Below are positions 32,939 through 42,400 of a stretch of 64,000 bases of DNA, in pieces. Source of the stretch: Arcicella rosea. GTDB lineage: Bacteria > Bacteroidota > Bacteroidia > Cytophagales > Spirosomataceae. The notes beneath the pieces were generated by a model. The model worked only from the letters and a program-made list of their open reading frames with translations. It ran no database searches and had not been told where the DNA came from. Made by a program: the position numbers and the translations under genes. The stretch lies in contig NZ_JBEUMS010000020.1 of assembly GCF_040543805.1 (NCBI RefSeq), positions 46,901 through 110,900 on the forward strand, given 5' to 3'. Every line of letters starts with the position of its first letter. Position 1 is the first letter of the stretch.

Positions 32939-33967
32939 TTAAAGTGATTTCCTTAAAACCATTTCCATCGGTACTTGTACCTGTTGGCGTTTACCGGCTT
33001 GGATAATGTTGGCGGCCATTTTTCCAATCTCAGTAGGCTTTGAGGATATTATCGTGATGCCACCGGCTAATATTTCTTTATAACAATTATCATTCAAAGA
33101 GATTAAACCAATTTCTTTGCCCAATGTAAAGTTTTGTTGTTCTGCTGATTTGATTACTGCAACTAAATCAATGTCATCCATCGTCAAGTAAGCATTTCCT
33201 TGCATTACTTCTTCATCTTGAAAGCCATCCAACACTTGGAAATCGAAATGATTTGTCTCACAGAAATCTCTAAAACCTGTAATCAATTCAGAATCGAAGT
33301 ACTCGTCTTCTGTCAATACCAAATTCAAGGTTTTGTATTTCTTGAAATGCTTTAAATTTTGTTGCATTACTTGTGCAATCTCATCGCCCGAATTACTCAA
33401 AATACTTGAATTCAATCCATGAAGTGATGCTAACGATTGTTCTAAAAAGATAAGGCGTTCGCCAGAAATCTTCTTTAAACATTTAATGTTTTCTTCGCTT
33501 TCCTCAATTAAGTGAGGCATGATAACATAGTAGTGATAATTCCCAAGATGACTATTGATGATTTCTCTGAAATTATCACTCTTGTAATTGTAAGTGAAAA
33601 TATCAACAGTTACATCTTTGTTAGAGGCATTCACAAAAGCATTAAAAATAGCTTTGTTGTTTTCTGTAATTTTCCCAACTAGGAAAAATACTTTCGTTTT
33701 GGTTTTGGCTGACTTCCCAGAAATAAAATATCCTTTTCTGAAAATAGAAGTAATAACGCCCAAACGATGAAGTTCTGAATAAGCACGTTCAACAGTATCA
33801 CGAGACAAGTAGCACTCTTCACTAGCTTCGTTGATGGAAGGAAGGCGTTCACCCGTTTGTAAGTTTCCGCTTTCAATATCAATCAACAAAGTATTTACTA
33901 GTTGTTGATATTTTGGTGTTTTTGAATCTTGCTTGTTTTGAGAAAACTCTCTGAATGTCTTTATCAT
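32939..33967 (-). CDS. GntR-family regulator with LacI-type sugar-binding-like sensor domain
   Basis: 342 residues. N-terminal winged helix (about 15-85): PKYQQLVNTLLIDIESG, TGERLPSINEASEE, LSRDTVERAYSELHRLG, FRKGYFI. The remainder is a periplasmic-binding-protein-like sensor (KVFFLVGKI...GKEIGLISLNDNCYKEILAGGITIISSKPTEIGKMAA), as in Bacteroidota regulators of sugar use. The divergent gene at 34297 encodes a homologous sensor domain without the winged helix. The 329-base region between them is the likely operator zone. The effector is unknown. Confidence 0.9.
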   Translation of the reverse strand: MIKTFREFSQNKQDSKTPKYQQLVNTLLIDIESGNLQTGERLPSINEASEECYLSRDTVERAYSELHRLGVITSIFRKGYFISGKSAKTKTKVFFLVGKITENNKAIFNAFVNASNKDVTVDIFTYNYKSDNFREIINSHLGNYHYYVIMPHLIEESEENIKCLKKISGERLIFLEQSLASLHGLNSSILSNSGDEIAQVMQQNLKHFKKYKTLNLVLTEDEYFDSELITGFRDFCETNHFDFQVLDGFQDEEVMQGNAYLTMDDIDLVAVIKSAEQQNFTLGKEIGLISLNDNCYKEILAGGITIISSKPTEIGKMAANIIQAGKRQQVQVPMEMVLRKSL

Positions 33968-34247
33968 TTTATTGGTTGGATAAAATTGGGTTATTTATAT
34001 ATTGGTAATAGCAGGTAATACGCAAGTGATAAATAATACAATTACATTTTGCTTCAACTGTAATTTTTGACTTTAAATAAAACGAGTGCTTTGAATGATT
34101 TAATAAGTCAAATAAATTATTGAAATAGTGCAGTAATTGTTTCGTAAAATTAGTTGCTAAATGCTTCTGATGGTTAGGACATTTCTTGCAAATGCTGGTA
34201 TATATTTTGCAAAACTGTGAAAATGAGTATTTTGTGTCCTGATATGA

Positions 34248-34276
34248 CCTGTCTTTTACGCTCGGTGTAAAACAGG
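34248..34276. repeat. Hairpin in the leader of the lone sensor-domain gene
   Basis: CCTGTCTTTTAC / GTAAAACAGG arms (one or two unpaired bases) 20 bases before the ATG at 34297. The rest of the 33968-34296 gap shows no clear promoter box; TTTTGCAAAA/TTGCAAATG-like sequences at about 34167-34215 could be operator material. Confidence 0.4.
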
Positions 34277-34296
34277 ATATTTAGTTCTTCGGAAAT

Positions 34297-35151
34297 ATGT
34301 TACTTGGACACAATAAGACAAAAAAGACACTCTCATTGACAGCACAAATAGCCAATTCGCACAGAAGCCTTCAAAAAAAAGAGCTAAAAATCCTGATGGT
34401 TTTTAGTAGGCTGAACGATTTTAAACATGAAATCTACGATGGTTTTATGAATGAAATTGAAGGGAAAGCTACGGTAGATTTATACATTCATCAGTTCAGT
34501 ACCCAGAACGCTTTTCATTTTGAAAAGGTCATAAAAGAGAAAATCAATCAGTATGATTACTTCGCTTTTATGCTTCATGCCAATTGCCCGAACGAAGATT
34601 TTCTTAAAACCGTCAACAGTATTCCAACTGGAAAATTGATTCTTTTAGAAAAAAGAAATGAATTTATTCGGGGAAATTACGCTTGCGTTTATCAAGATTT
34701 CGAGCAAGATATTTACGAAGCTTTGTTCAAAGCGAAGGAAGCTATCATGAAATATAGTACAATCAATTGTATTATTCAGGAGCATTATGCCAACGCTTAT
34801 TTTGTGATTGAAGGACTGAAGAAGTTTGCTAAAGAACATCAATTGCAGTACAACATTTATTCAGAAGTAGAAGAAAATACTATCAGAAGTAAAGAAGCAT
34901 ATTTGATTCTTTCGGAAAGATATTTGGCAGAAACGCTGATGTGTTGCCAACATAAAAAGATGAAAGTAGGAGAAGATATTGGCATCGTTTCCTATAACGA
35001 AACACCGATTAAGGAAATACTTTCTGGAGGAATTACGGTAGTTGCTACCGATCATTTTCAATTAGGAAAAAACGCTGCCGACTTAATTTTGAGTGGCAAA
35101 AAAGAACACATCAGAAATCCTTTTGTGTTTATTAGAAGAAATTCTTTGTAA
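34297..35151 (+). CDS. Stand-alone sensor domain paralogous to the neighbouring GntR regulator (no DNA-binding domain)
   Basis: 284 residues. From about residue 30 on it aligns with the sensor half of the regulator at 32939: both end VGEDIGIVSYNETPIKEILSGGITVV / GKEIGLISLND...ILAGGITIIS and finish in a conserved RRNSL/RKSL tail. The first 29 residues (HNKTKKTLSLTAQIANSHRS) show no winged helix, and the upstream sequence shows no remnant of one. It may bind the same effector, dimerise with the regulator as a modulator, or be a decaying copy, although its frame is intact. Divergent from its paralogue. Confidence 0.8.
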   Translation: MLLGHNKTKKTLSLTAQIANSHRSLQKKELKILMVFSRLNDFKHEIYDGFMNEIEGKATVDLYIHQFSTQNAFHFEKVIKEKINQYDYFAFMLHANCPNEDFLKTVNSIPTGKLILLEKRNEFIRGNYACVYQDFEQDIYEALFKAKEAIMKYSTINCIIQEHYANAYFVIEGLKKFAKEHQLQYNIYSEVEENTIRSKEAYLILSERYLAETLMCCQHKKMKVGEDIGIVSYNETPIKEILSGGITVVATDHFQLGKNAADLILSGKKEHIRNPFVFIRRNSL

Positions 35152-35152
35152 G

Positions 35153-35229
35153 CAGTGAGCTATGAGCTGTCAGCCTTGAGCCTTTAAATAAAAAAAAGCT
35201 CATAGCTCATAGCTCACTGCTCATAGCTA
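35153..35229. repeat. AGCTCATAGCTC repeat between convergent genes
   Basis: Inverted and direct copies of AGTGAGCTATGAGCT / AGCTCATAGCTCACTGCT flank an A8 run, so a hairpin is possible. Same family as 5066-5115 and 57168-57203. Confidence 0.6.
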
Positions 35230-35847
35230 TTAATTAACTCCTAATTCTTTCCCAATCGAAACAATCCATTGGTCGAACAAAGTCTTTTCAATATCACAAG
35301 CGATTTTAGCGTGCGTTTCCCATTCAGGAGAAAACTCTTTTAATTGACTAATCATCTCTGCCAAATGTCCTTCTTCTTCAACAATGATTGATTTCATGTT
35401 TACTTTAGACGATACTTCATCAAGTAATTCTTGATAGGCAGGATACAATTCGTCGGCTCTAACTTCAATGGCATAAGTAACCAATAAATAAGCGGCATAT
35501 CTCAAATCACTTCCTGAAAGTTTCAAGCTACTTTTTAAATATCTACAAACCTGAATATCCAGCGTATGTAAATAAGTATAACTCGCAAAAGGAGCGATGA
35601 GATATGGGTTTTCGTAGGTTGGGAAATCTGCTATTTTTCCGACCTTCTGAATTTGCTTTTTTAAGTAAAAAGCATGACGTGCTTCTTCGGCTGCGTGCTT
35701 CAAAACGATATAAGAAACCTTAGTTTTATCTTCTGAAGCCGATATTTTTCTTGCACCTGTATTCTCCATTAATGAAAGAGTATTCAAGAATCGAGCGTGA
35801 AGAGAATCGTTAGCAATGATGTTTCGGAATATTTCTTGTAATTTCAT
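35230..35847 (-). CDS. Ferritin-like (di-iron) domain protein
   Basis: 205 residues from the Met at 35847 (MKLQEIFRN); an in-frame Met at 35877 would add ten residues with no family support. Helical, with KHAAEEARHAFYL and IIVEEEGHLAEMI, two ExxH-type motifs as in ferritin-like di-iron proteins, plus EVRADELYPAYQ between them. It may be an oxygenase, a metal store, or a structural relative. No partner reductase nearby. A TAATTTTG box on the minus strand (35912-35905) could drive it. Confidence 0.75.
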   Translation of the reverse strand: MKLQEIFRNIIANDSLHARFLNTLSLMENTGARKISASEDKTKVSYIVLKHAAEEARHAFYLKKQIQKVGKIADFPTYENPYLIAPFASYTYLHTLDIQVCRYLKSSLKLSGSDLRYAAYLLVTYAIEVRADELYPAYQELLDEVSSKVNMKSIIVEEEGHLAEMISQLKEFSPEWETHAKIACDIEKTLFDQWIVSIGKELGVN

Positions 35848-35917
35848 ACCCAAAATTAGTAAGTGATTTTCATTCAATTTTTTTTATCCTTAATTATTTA
35901 CTCACAAAATTAAAAAT

Positions 35918-36382
35918 ATGCAATTCTATTATGTGAATTACTCACCTGAGGAATTAGATGAAGTAAGAAAAATCTTTATAGAATATGCTGAATATTTGAA
36001 GATTGACCTTTGTTTTCAGCATTTTGAAGAGGAATTACAATCTTTATCAAAAGTATATGCAGCACCTAAAGGCTGTATTATTCTTGCCAAAATCAATCAG
36101 GAAATTGTAGGTTGTGTTGCGCTAAAACCCATTGCTGATGGCGTTTGTGAAATGAAACGCCTTTACGTAAAACCAACAGCTAGAGGGCTGAAAGTTGGTA
36201 GAAAATTGGTTGAAGAATTAATCACTTTCGCTAAAAATGCCAATTATCAAACCATGAAATTGGATACTTTAACTAGTTTGACTGAAGCTATCGCTTTGTA
36301 TCGTTCTTTTGGTTTTAAAGAAACATCAGCTTATGTTTATAATCCTTTGGATGAAGTATTATACTTTGAATTAAACTTTTAA
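35918..36382 (+). CDS. GNAT family N-acetyltransferase
   Basis: 154 residues. GNAT fold: helix and strand 1-4 in the first 85 residues (IILAKINQEIVGCVALKP), acetyl-CoA loop in RLYVKPTARGLKVGRKLVEE (Q/RxxGxG/A variant, about 87-107), and the final YRSFGFKETSAYVYNP segment. Cytoplasmic. Substrate unknown. Divergent from the ferritin-like gene with 70 bases between the starts. Confidence 0.9.
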   Translation: MQFYYVNYSPEELDEVRKIFIEYAEYLKIDLCFQHFEEELQSLSKVYAAPKGCIILAKINQEIVGCVALKPIADGVCEMKRLYVKPTARGLKVGRKLVEELITFAKNANYQTMKLDTLTSLTEAIALYRSFGFKETSAYVYNPLDEVLYFELNF

Positions 36383-36435
36383 GGAGTAATTTATTACTAA
36401 AATCTAAAGAATTAATTATTACTTAAATCATCAAG

Positions 36436-36467
36436 TTGATAATATAATCTCTTTCATTCTATCTTTG
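36436..36467 (+). promoter_or_regulatory. Promoter of the phospholipase C-like gene
   Basis: TTG at 36436-36438 and TATCTTTG at 36460-36467, 21 bases apart, fit the Bacteroidota -33/-7 pattern. The predicted start of transcription is about 95 bases before the ATG at 36569. Confidence 0.6.
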
Positions 36468-36568
36468 TTTTGATACCAATTAATTTAATTGGGAATCAAG
36501 TTCGTTGCTAATTAACAAATTCTAATTTATAATCAATTCACTAATTTTTCATCAGCAAAACTAAATTC

Positions 36569-37567
36569 ATGAAACAACTACCAAAACTTAATGCAATCCT
36601 TGCTCTTTTAATACTGTTAGTCTGTTGTTCTTGGGGCTTTTTAGGTCACAAAACCATTCATCAAATTACGGCTTACGCCTTGCCGAAAAAATTGTCAACC
36701 TTTTTTATGAAGAATGAAGACTACATGGTTTATAATTCTGTCCGTCCAGATGTTCGTAGAAATACCGATAAAACAGAAGCGCCAAAACACTTTATTGATT
36801 TAGATGCCCCAGTTTATGGTAAAGATCCTTTAAATGCCATTCCGCAAGATTGGGATTCGGCTGTAAAGAAATACTCTGTTGACACTCTGAAAGAATATGG
36901 TACTTTACCGTGGGTAGTAGTAGATATGCAAGAGAAATTGACGAATGCTTTCCGAAGTAAAATGAAAGACAGTATTTTATTTTATGCAGCAGATTTAGGA
37001 CATTATGTTTCGGATGCTCACGTGCCTTTACACACAAGTTATAATTACGATGGACAATTGACTAACCAAAAGGGACTTCACTCACTTTGGGAAACTGCTG
37101 TACCAGAGATGAATATTGAAAGTTATAATCTTCATACTAAACATAAAGCCAAATACATTAAAGACCCTTTGGCTGAGATTTGGAAAAAAATCGCAGCAAC
37201 CAACAAATTATTAGATGGCGTTTTCAAAGAAGAAATTAATGCTAGTGTTGGTTTTACTGAGGAAAGAAAATTTAAACGTTCAGAGCGTTTCGGACAAATG
37301 AGGAAGAATTATACAGGCGAATTTGCGAAGGCTTACGGTGAACGTTTAGGCAATACCATCAACAATCAGATGATATTATCAAGTGAAAGCGTTGCAGATT
37401 TTTGGTACACTGCTTGGGTAAATGCTGGGAAACCAGATTTATCAGATTTAGAAACAGTTTCCAAAGAAGATAAAGCTAAATTTAAAACAGCCATTAAAGC
37501 TTGGAAAAATAACGAACTCATCAAACAAGGCTTGTTGCAAGCCCGAAAAGGGAAGAGAGAAGAGTAA
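36569..37567 (+). CDS. Exported zinc-dependent phospholipase C / S1-P1 nuclease-like hydrolase
   Basis: 332 residues. A signal peptide ends near CCS-WGFLGHKTIHQITA, leaving the N-terminal Trp-x4-His that binds zinc in this fold. Further ligands: KHFIDLD, DLGHYVSDAHVPLHT and LHSLWE. The C-terminal part is helical and Lys-rich. Family members cleave phospholipids or single-stranded nucleic acids; the subfamily with W-G-x-x-G-H and HVPLH is usually named zinc-dependent phospholipase C in Bacteroidota. Periplasmic or secreted. Own promoter and terminator. Confidence 0.88.
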   Translation: MKQLPKLNAILALLILLVCCSWGFLGHKTIHQITAYALPKKLSTFFMKNEDYMVYNSVRPDVRRNTDKTEAPKHFIDLDAPVYGKDPLNAIPQDWDSAVKKYSVDTLKEYGTLPWVVVDMQEKLTNAFRSKMKDSILFYAADLGHYVSDAHVPLHTSYNYDGQLTNQKGLHSLWETAVPEMNIESYNLHTKHKAKYIKDPLAEIWKKIAATNKLLDGVFKEEINASVGFTEERKFKRSERFGQMRKNYTGEFAKAYGERLGNTINNQMILSSESVADFWYTAWVNAGKPDLSDLETVSKEDKAKFKTAIKAWKNNELIKQGLLQARKGKREE

Positions 37568-37570
37568 ATA

Positions 37571-37606
37571 AAAAAGCTCTTGGCTAATTTCAGCCAAGAG
37601 CTTTTT
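37571..37606. terminator. Bidirectional terminator
   Basis: Perfect 15-bp stem AAAAAGCTCTTGGCT / AGCCAAGAGCTTTTT with a 6-base loop, between convergent phospholipase-like and GH128-like genes. Confidence 0.9.
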
Positions 37607-37628
37607 TGTAATATAACAAATTCAAAAC

Positions 37629-38501
37629 TTATTCTTTTTCACGAAAGGCTGCTCCAAGATTTGTAAGCTGTCCATTATTATCATAGATAGTTCCATATAT
37701 GTATTCATCAGTACAACGGTCAGCAAACCAAGCGTAACGTTCAACAAATGGAAGACTCTTGAGTACTTCAATCGCTTGATTCATGTAAATCTGTGCTTGG
37801 TAAACAGTAGGTGTTCCATATCGGCTTAATTTCCATTGTGCATAATCAGCGGCACCAAACTCAGTTAACCAGATAGGACGTTTGTACTTGTTATAAATAT
37901 CTGTTAGCCAATTTTTTAATTCAGTAGGAGCATTCGGGTTAGTAAAATCTTGATAAGTATGAACTGCGATAAAGTCAACCCGGTAACCTCTGGCTTCTAC
38001 TCCTGCCATAAATTCTTGCAACCAAGGTGAGTTGGCAGGTGCAGGACTACCCAAACGAAGACCAGTACTCATTAATTCAGGCCAAATATCAAGGCATTCT
38101 TTTACCGTCATATTGGCTTGGTCAGCTCTATCCGGTTCGTTAAAGCCAAGTAAATGTTTTAATTTACCAGTCTCTTTCCCTTTTTTTAGATAATTAATTT
38201 TTGCGAGTGTTGTATCATTTTTTGCCCAAATCATTGGTACAAATTCTTCTTTCCCTTCATAATAACTTGCTGTGCCCGTCATTGGTAAAAATACACTCCA
38301 ACTATACAACCAACCAGTGTTTAAATCATTCAGTTTAATGATATTTTCTTTGCTTGTAAAATTATAAGCTGCAATTCCTTTCTTGGTTGAAAGTGTATCG
38401 TTTGTCACGACTGGCGTTAAAATAGTCATGTCTTGAGCTTTACACGAAACTAAAATAATAATGAGAAAAAACAGTTCGATAGTGGTGATGATAATTTTCA
38501 T
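37629..38501 (-). CDS. GH128-like (asl1-type) glycoside hydrolase lipoprotein
   Basis: 290 residues. Lipoprotein signal with LVSC lipobox (about 17-20), so likely anchored to a membrane or the cell surface. The catalytic core matches the glycosyl hydrolase catalytic-core family (PF11790): KKGIAAYNF, HLLGFNEPDRADQANMT (acid/base Glu in NEP), LGSPAPANSPWLQEFM, VDFIAVHTYQ and WLTEFGAADYAQW (nucleophile Glu). GH128 members cut beta-1,3-glucans. Upstream on the same strand lie PAP2 and an HTCS sensor, which may control it, although no SusC/SusD is present. Confidence 0.88.
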   Translation of the reverse strand: MKIIITTIELFFLIIILVSCKAQDMTILTPVVTNDTLSTKKGIAAYNFTSKENIIKLNDLNTGWLYSWSVFLPMTGTASYYEGKEEFVPMIWAKNDTTLAKINYLKKGKETGKLKHLLGFNEPDRADQANMTVKECLDIWPELMSTGLRLGSPAPANSPWLQEFMAGVEARGYRVDFIAVHTYQDFTNPNAPTELKNWLTDIYNKYKRPIWLTEFGAADYAQWKLSRYGTPTVYQAQIYMNQAIEVLKSLPFVERYAWFADRCTDEYIYGTIYDNNGQLTNLGAAFREKE

Positions 38502-38556
38502 ACAAATATTTTTTCATTATTAGATTTACGCTTCTATAATCTGCTTAGGAGTTTAG

Positions 38557-39300
38557 TTAAAAGCCAATCACCAAATTTCCACCAACTGTTCTGCCATCGT
38601 ACATTGGAGTAAAGGCAATTTTAGATGGATTATTACTTTGCTTTTTCCCTAATTTTTCTTTCAACCAAGGATAAATCACATAAGCAGCTTTGCCTGAAAG
38701 AATACCAATCCCTGCACCAACAACTACATCTGAAAACCAGTGGCGATTGTTCATGATTCTTAATGCACCTGTGGCGGTTGCTACAGAATATGCTCCAATT
38801 CCATACCAAATACTTTCATCATTATATTCTTGAGCGACTATTGTTGCCCCAAAAAAAGCATTTGCAGTATGACCTGAAGGAAATGAATCTTGTGCGGAAT
38901 TATCAGGACGAAGTACTTTAGTTGTGTGTTTTAAACTAAATACAGTACCAGACATTACTGCTGCCCCGATGAATAAAACACCCATGCGGTCGCCAAAACT
39001 GTGTTTTGCCTTTACACCTACGAGGTCTAAACCGACATAAGCAGCATAAGGAGCATATTGAATAATATCATCAACATTGGTTTCGAAATCCTTATAATAT
39101 TTATCATGCCATTCTAGTTGTTCTTGCTTTAAACTAAAACTTTTAAGCAAGTAGCCTCCAGAAAGTAATGCCGCAGGAACAATTAATTGTTTGACAGTAA
39201 GTTTACGGAAGGTAGAATCTCTTTGTTGTGATAAAGCAGCTGGACAAAAGCTAAAACATACAAAAAAGTAAAGAATAATGTTCTTTTTGAAATTCATCAT
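38557..39300 (-). CDS. PAP2-family phosphatase
   Basis: 247 residues from the Met at 39300 (MMNFKKNIILYFF...ALSQQ signal peptide); the longer frame from 39402 would overlap the HTCS stop. PAP2 motifs: KVLRPDNS (C1), SFPSGHTANAF (C2, catalytic His) and NNRHWFSDVVVGAGIG (C3). Predicted outer-membrane or periplasmic lipid phosphatase, for example undecaprenyl pyrophosphate or phosphatidate; substrate unknown. Lies between the HTCS and GH128-like genes, with spacing loose enough that co-transcription is uncertain. Confidence 0.9.
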   Translation of the reverse strand: MMNFKKNIILYFFVCFSFCPAALSQQRDSTFRKLTVKQLIVPAALLSGGYLLKSFSLKQEQLEWHDKYYKDFETNVDDIIQYAPYAAYVGLDLVGVKAKHSFGDRMGVLFIGAAVMSGTVFSLKHTTKVLRPDNSAQDSFPSGHTANAFFGATIVAQEYNDESIWYGIGAYSVATATGALRIMNNRHWFSDVVVGAGIGILSGKAAYVIYPWLKEKLGKKQSNNPSKIAFTPMYDGRTVGGNLVIGF

Positions 39301-39401
39301 TAGACGGAAATGTTTGGTGCTAAGCACGATTATAGCGAATAATCTAATTAGGGTGATACAAAAGACTTGATAGAATGAAGTAAATTGATGATAACTAATC
39401 A

Positions 39402-42400
39402 TTATAAAGTCGATTTTTCAAGATACTCTGATGGTGATTTGCCAAACTCTTTTTTAAAGATACGAGTAAAATAAGATGGGTCGTTGAATCCAACTTTGTA
39501 AGCAATTTCGGCAATCGTAAAGCTTTCTGTTTCAAGTAATTGTACCGCTTTTTTTAAACGTACATTCTTGATAAATTCGTTCCCAGAAAAGTTGGTTAAA
39601 CTTTTTAGCTTACGGTATAATTGCATTGTACTCATGTTGAGTTCTCTTTCCAAGAAAGCAATATCCAAGGAAGTATTCATCATGTTTTCTTCAACGATTC
39701 TTACTGCTTTTTCTAAGAAGTGTTCATCAGAAGAATTTAAAGTAATTTCTTTTGGATTTACTTTGATTTCTTTGCTGAATCGCTCTCTTAATTTCTTCCT
39801 GCTTTCAAGCAAGTTTTTTACTCTTGCTTCTAATAAATTGGCATTAAAAGGCTTGGTGATATAATCATCCGCACCGATTTCCAAACCTGCCAACTTACTA
39901 TCATTACTTCCTCTTGAAGTAAGAATAATCACAGGAATATGACTCGTACTTTCTTTTAATTTGATATGCTCGCACAATTCTCCACCTGTCATTTCAGGCA
40001 TAATCCAGTCAGAAATAATCAAATCAGGTACTTGTTCAATCGCAATATCAAGGGCTTTTTTACCATTGTTTGCTTCAATCACATTGAAATTGTCAACGAA
40101 AATCTCTTTGATATAATTGCGTAAATCGTCGTTATCTTCTGCAATTAATAAAAGTGGCGCATTCTTTTTGGATGTTCCATGCTGTTGATTTTCAGTAGCA
40201 TTATCATGAATATTGATTTGTACCATTTCTGGAGTATTCGCATTTTCACGAATCCAACTACTGTCATAAGCGTTTTTATCAATCGGTAAATGAACTGTGA
40301 AAGTACTTCCTTTACCCAAACGACTGCTTACTAAAATTTCGCCACGGTGTAATTCTATCAATTCTTTACACAAAGCCAAACCTACGCCAGTACCCACTAC
40401 TTGTTTTTGTGGGTCTTTGCCATGTATTTGATAAAAACGATTGAATACATTTTGCAGATTTTTACTGTCTATTCCAATGCCTGTATCGCTTACGGCAATG
40501 ATGATTCGCTGATTATCCGCAGGATTTAAAGCTACTTTTACCGTGATTTCGCCATGACTATCCGAAAATTTAAAAGCATTTGACAATAAATTGGTGACGA
40601 TTTTCTCTAAAATATCAGTATCAAAATAAGCTAAAATATAAGGACTTGAAGGTTGAAAGTTTAGTTTGATATTTTTCTGTTCCGCCAAACCTCTAAAAGA
40701 TTCTGTGATTTGTTGCACAAAATCAACCACATCGCTTTGAGTAATCTCTGGCGAAAGTTTCCCTGCTTCTAATTTCGATAAATCTAATAATTGATTAATC
40801 AGCTTTTGTAATTGCTTGGCATTTCTGTAAATAGATTCTGTTCTTTTGCGTTGCGCATCAGGAATATCTTTGTTTTCGGATAAATACTTCTCTAAAGGAC
40901 TGATAATTAATGTCAACGGTGTTCTAAATTCATGAGAAATATTAGTAAAGAAATTTGTTTTGAGCGTATCTAATTCCTGAATTTGTTCTTTTTCTCTTTC
41001 TTGTAATTCTATGTCTAATTTCAAACGTTCACGAACCAGCACGGTTCTTCTTAAAGAGTAAAGTCCAACACCAATAATAACAACATAAAAGAAATAAGCC
41101 CACCAAGTATTATACCAAGGTGGCAAAATGGTTATGCGTAAAAGGGCTTCTCTTTGTGTCCAAACGCCATCATTATTGGTTGCTTTTACCCTAAACAAAT
41201 AATCGCCCGGATTTAAGTTGGTATAATTGGCTGTTCTTTGTGTGCCTATATAATTCCATTCTTTATCGAAACCTTGAAGTACATAAGCGTATTGGTTGTT
41301 CTTGAATTGTTGGAAATCCAAAGCAGTAAAATCTATCGAAAATACATTTTGGTCAGACTCCAAAATCAATTCTTCAGTTTGTGAAATATCTTGTTGTAAT
41401 GGAGAGTTTTTCTGACCAACTACAACTGGTTTATTAAATAGTTTTAACCCAGTAAGATATACATTCGGTACTTTGTTACTTTCTACAAGACTATCTGGAT
41501 GGAAAATATTAAGTCCTTCTGTACCACCAAAAAATATTTCTCCACGGTTATTTTGTGCATAAGCATTCAGTAAAAACTCAGAACCTTGAAGTCCATCTGC
41601 TTTTGTATAATTCTTGAAGGAATTGCTATAATTAATAAACTGAGAAATGCCTTGATTGGTTGATAACCATAAGTGATGATGGCTGTCTTCTACAATGCCT
41701 TTGATGGTATTATTGGGTAAACCATCTTCTGTTCTCCACACTTTAAAAGTTCTTGTGGCAGGTTGATACAAATTTAAGCCCCCACCATTTGTGCCAATCC
41801 AGATTTGTTTGCGAGAATCTTGGAATATTTTATTGATTTGGTTCGCACTTAATCCATCCGAACGATTAGACTTTTTGATGTGTACAATTCTTCTTTTGAT
41901 AGGGTCATAACAGAAAATTCCATTGTTATAAGTACCAATCCAAAGTGTTCCATTTTCTTCTTCTAAAATAGAATTGATGTGCATTCCCAATAGAATTCCT
42001 TTACGATTTAGATCTGGCACGGGATTAAATTCTCCAGTTTGTTTATCGAAGAGTAAAATGCCTTCTTCCTGTGTACCAACCCAAACTTTTTTTGGTTTGA
42101 TAGAAGGACTCAAACAAGTAAGGTGAGTAGTATTACTACCGTCGTCGTAAGGATAAAGGGCAAAGGAATTACTTCCTTTTTTCATGATTCTCAATCCAAT
42201 TTCCCAAGTAAGTACCAAAAGGTCGCCATCACGGTCATAATATAAATTATTGATGTCGTTGGTACTGGTTGTCAAGAAAGAAGGATTAATAAAATAATGC
42301 GAGAAAGTATTTTTAGCTCTATCAAAAAGTGTTAGTCCATTATTGCTACCAATCCACACACGATTCGGGTCGCTTTCACAAGCAATTGCCGTTACTTTAT

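Noticed and set aside
39301..39402. 34-residue N-terminal extension of the PAP2 protein
   Set aside because: It would overlap the HTCS stop, and a signal peptide begins at the Met of 39300.
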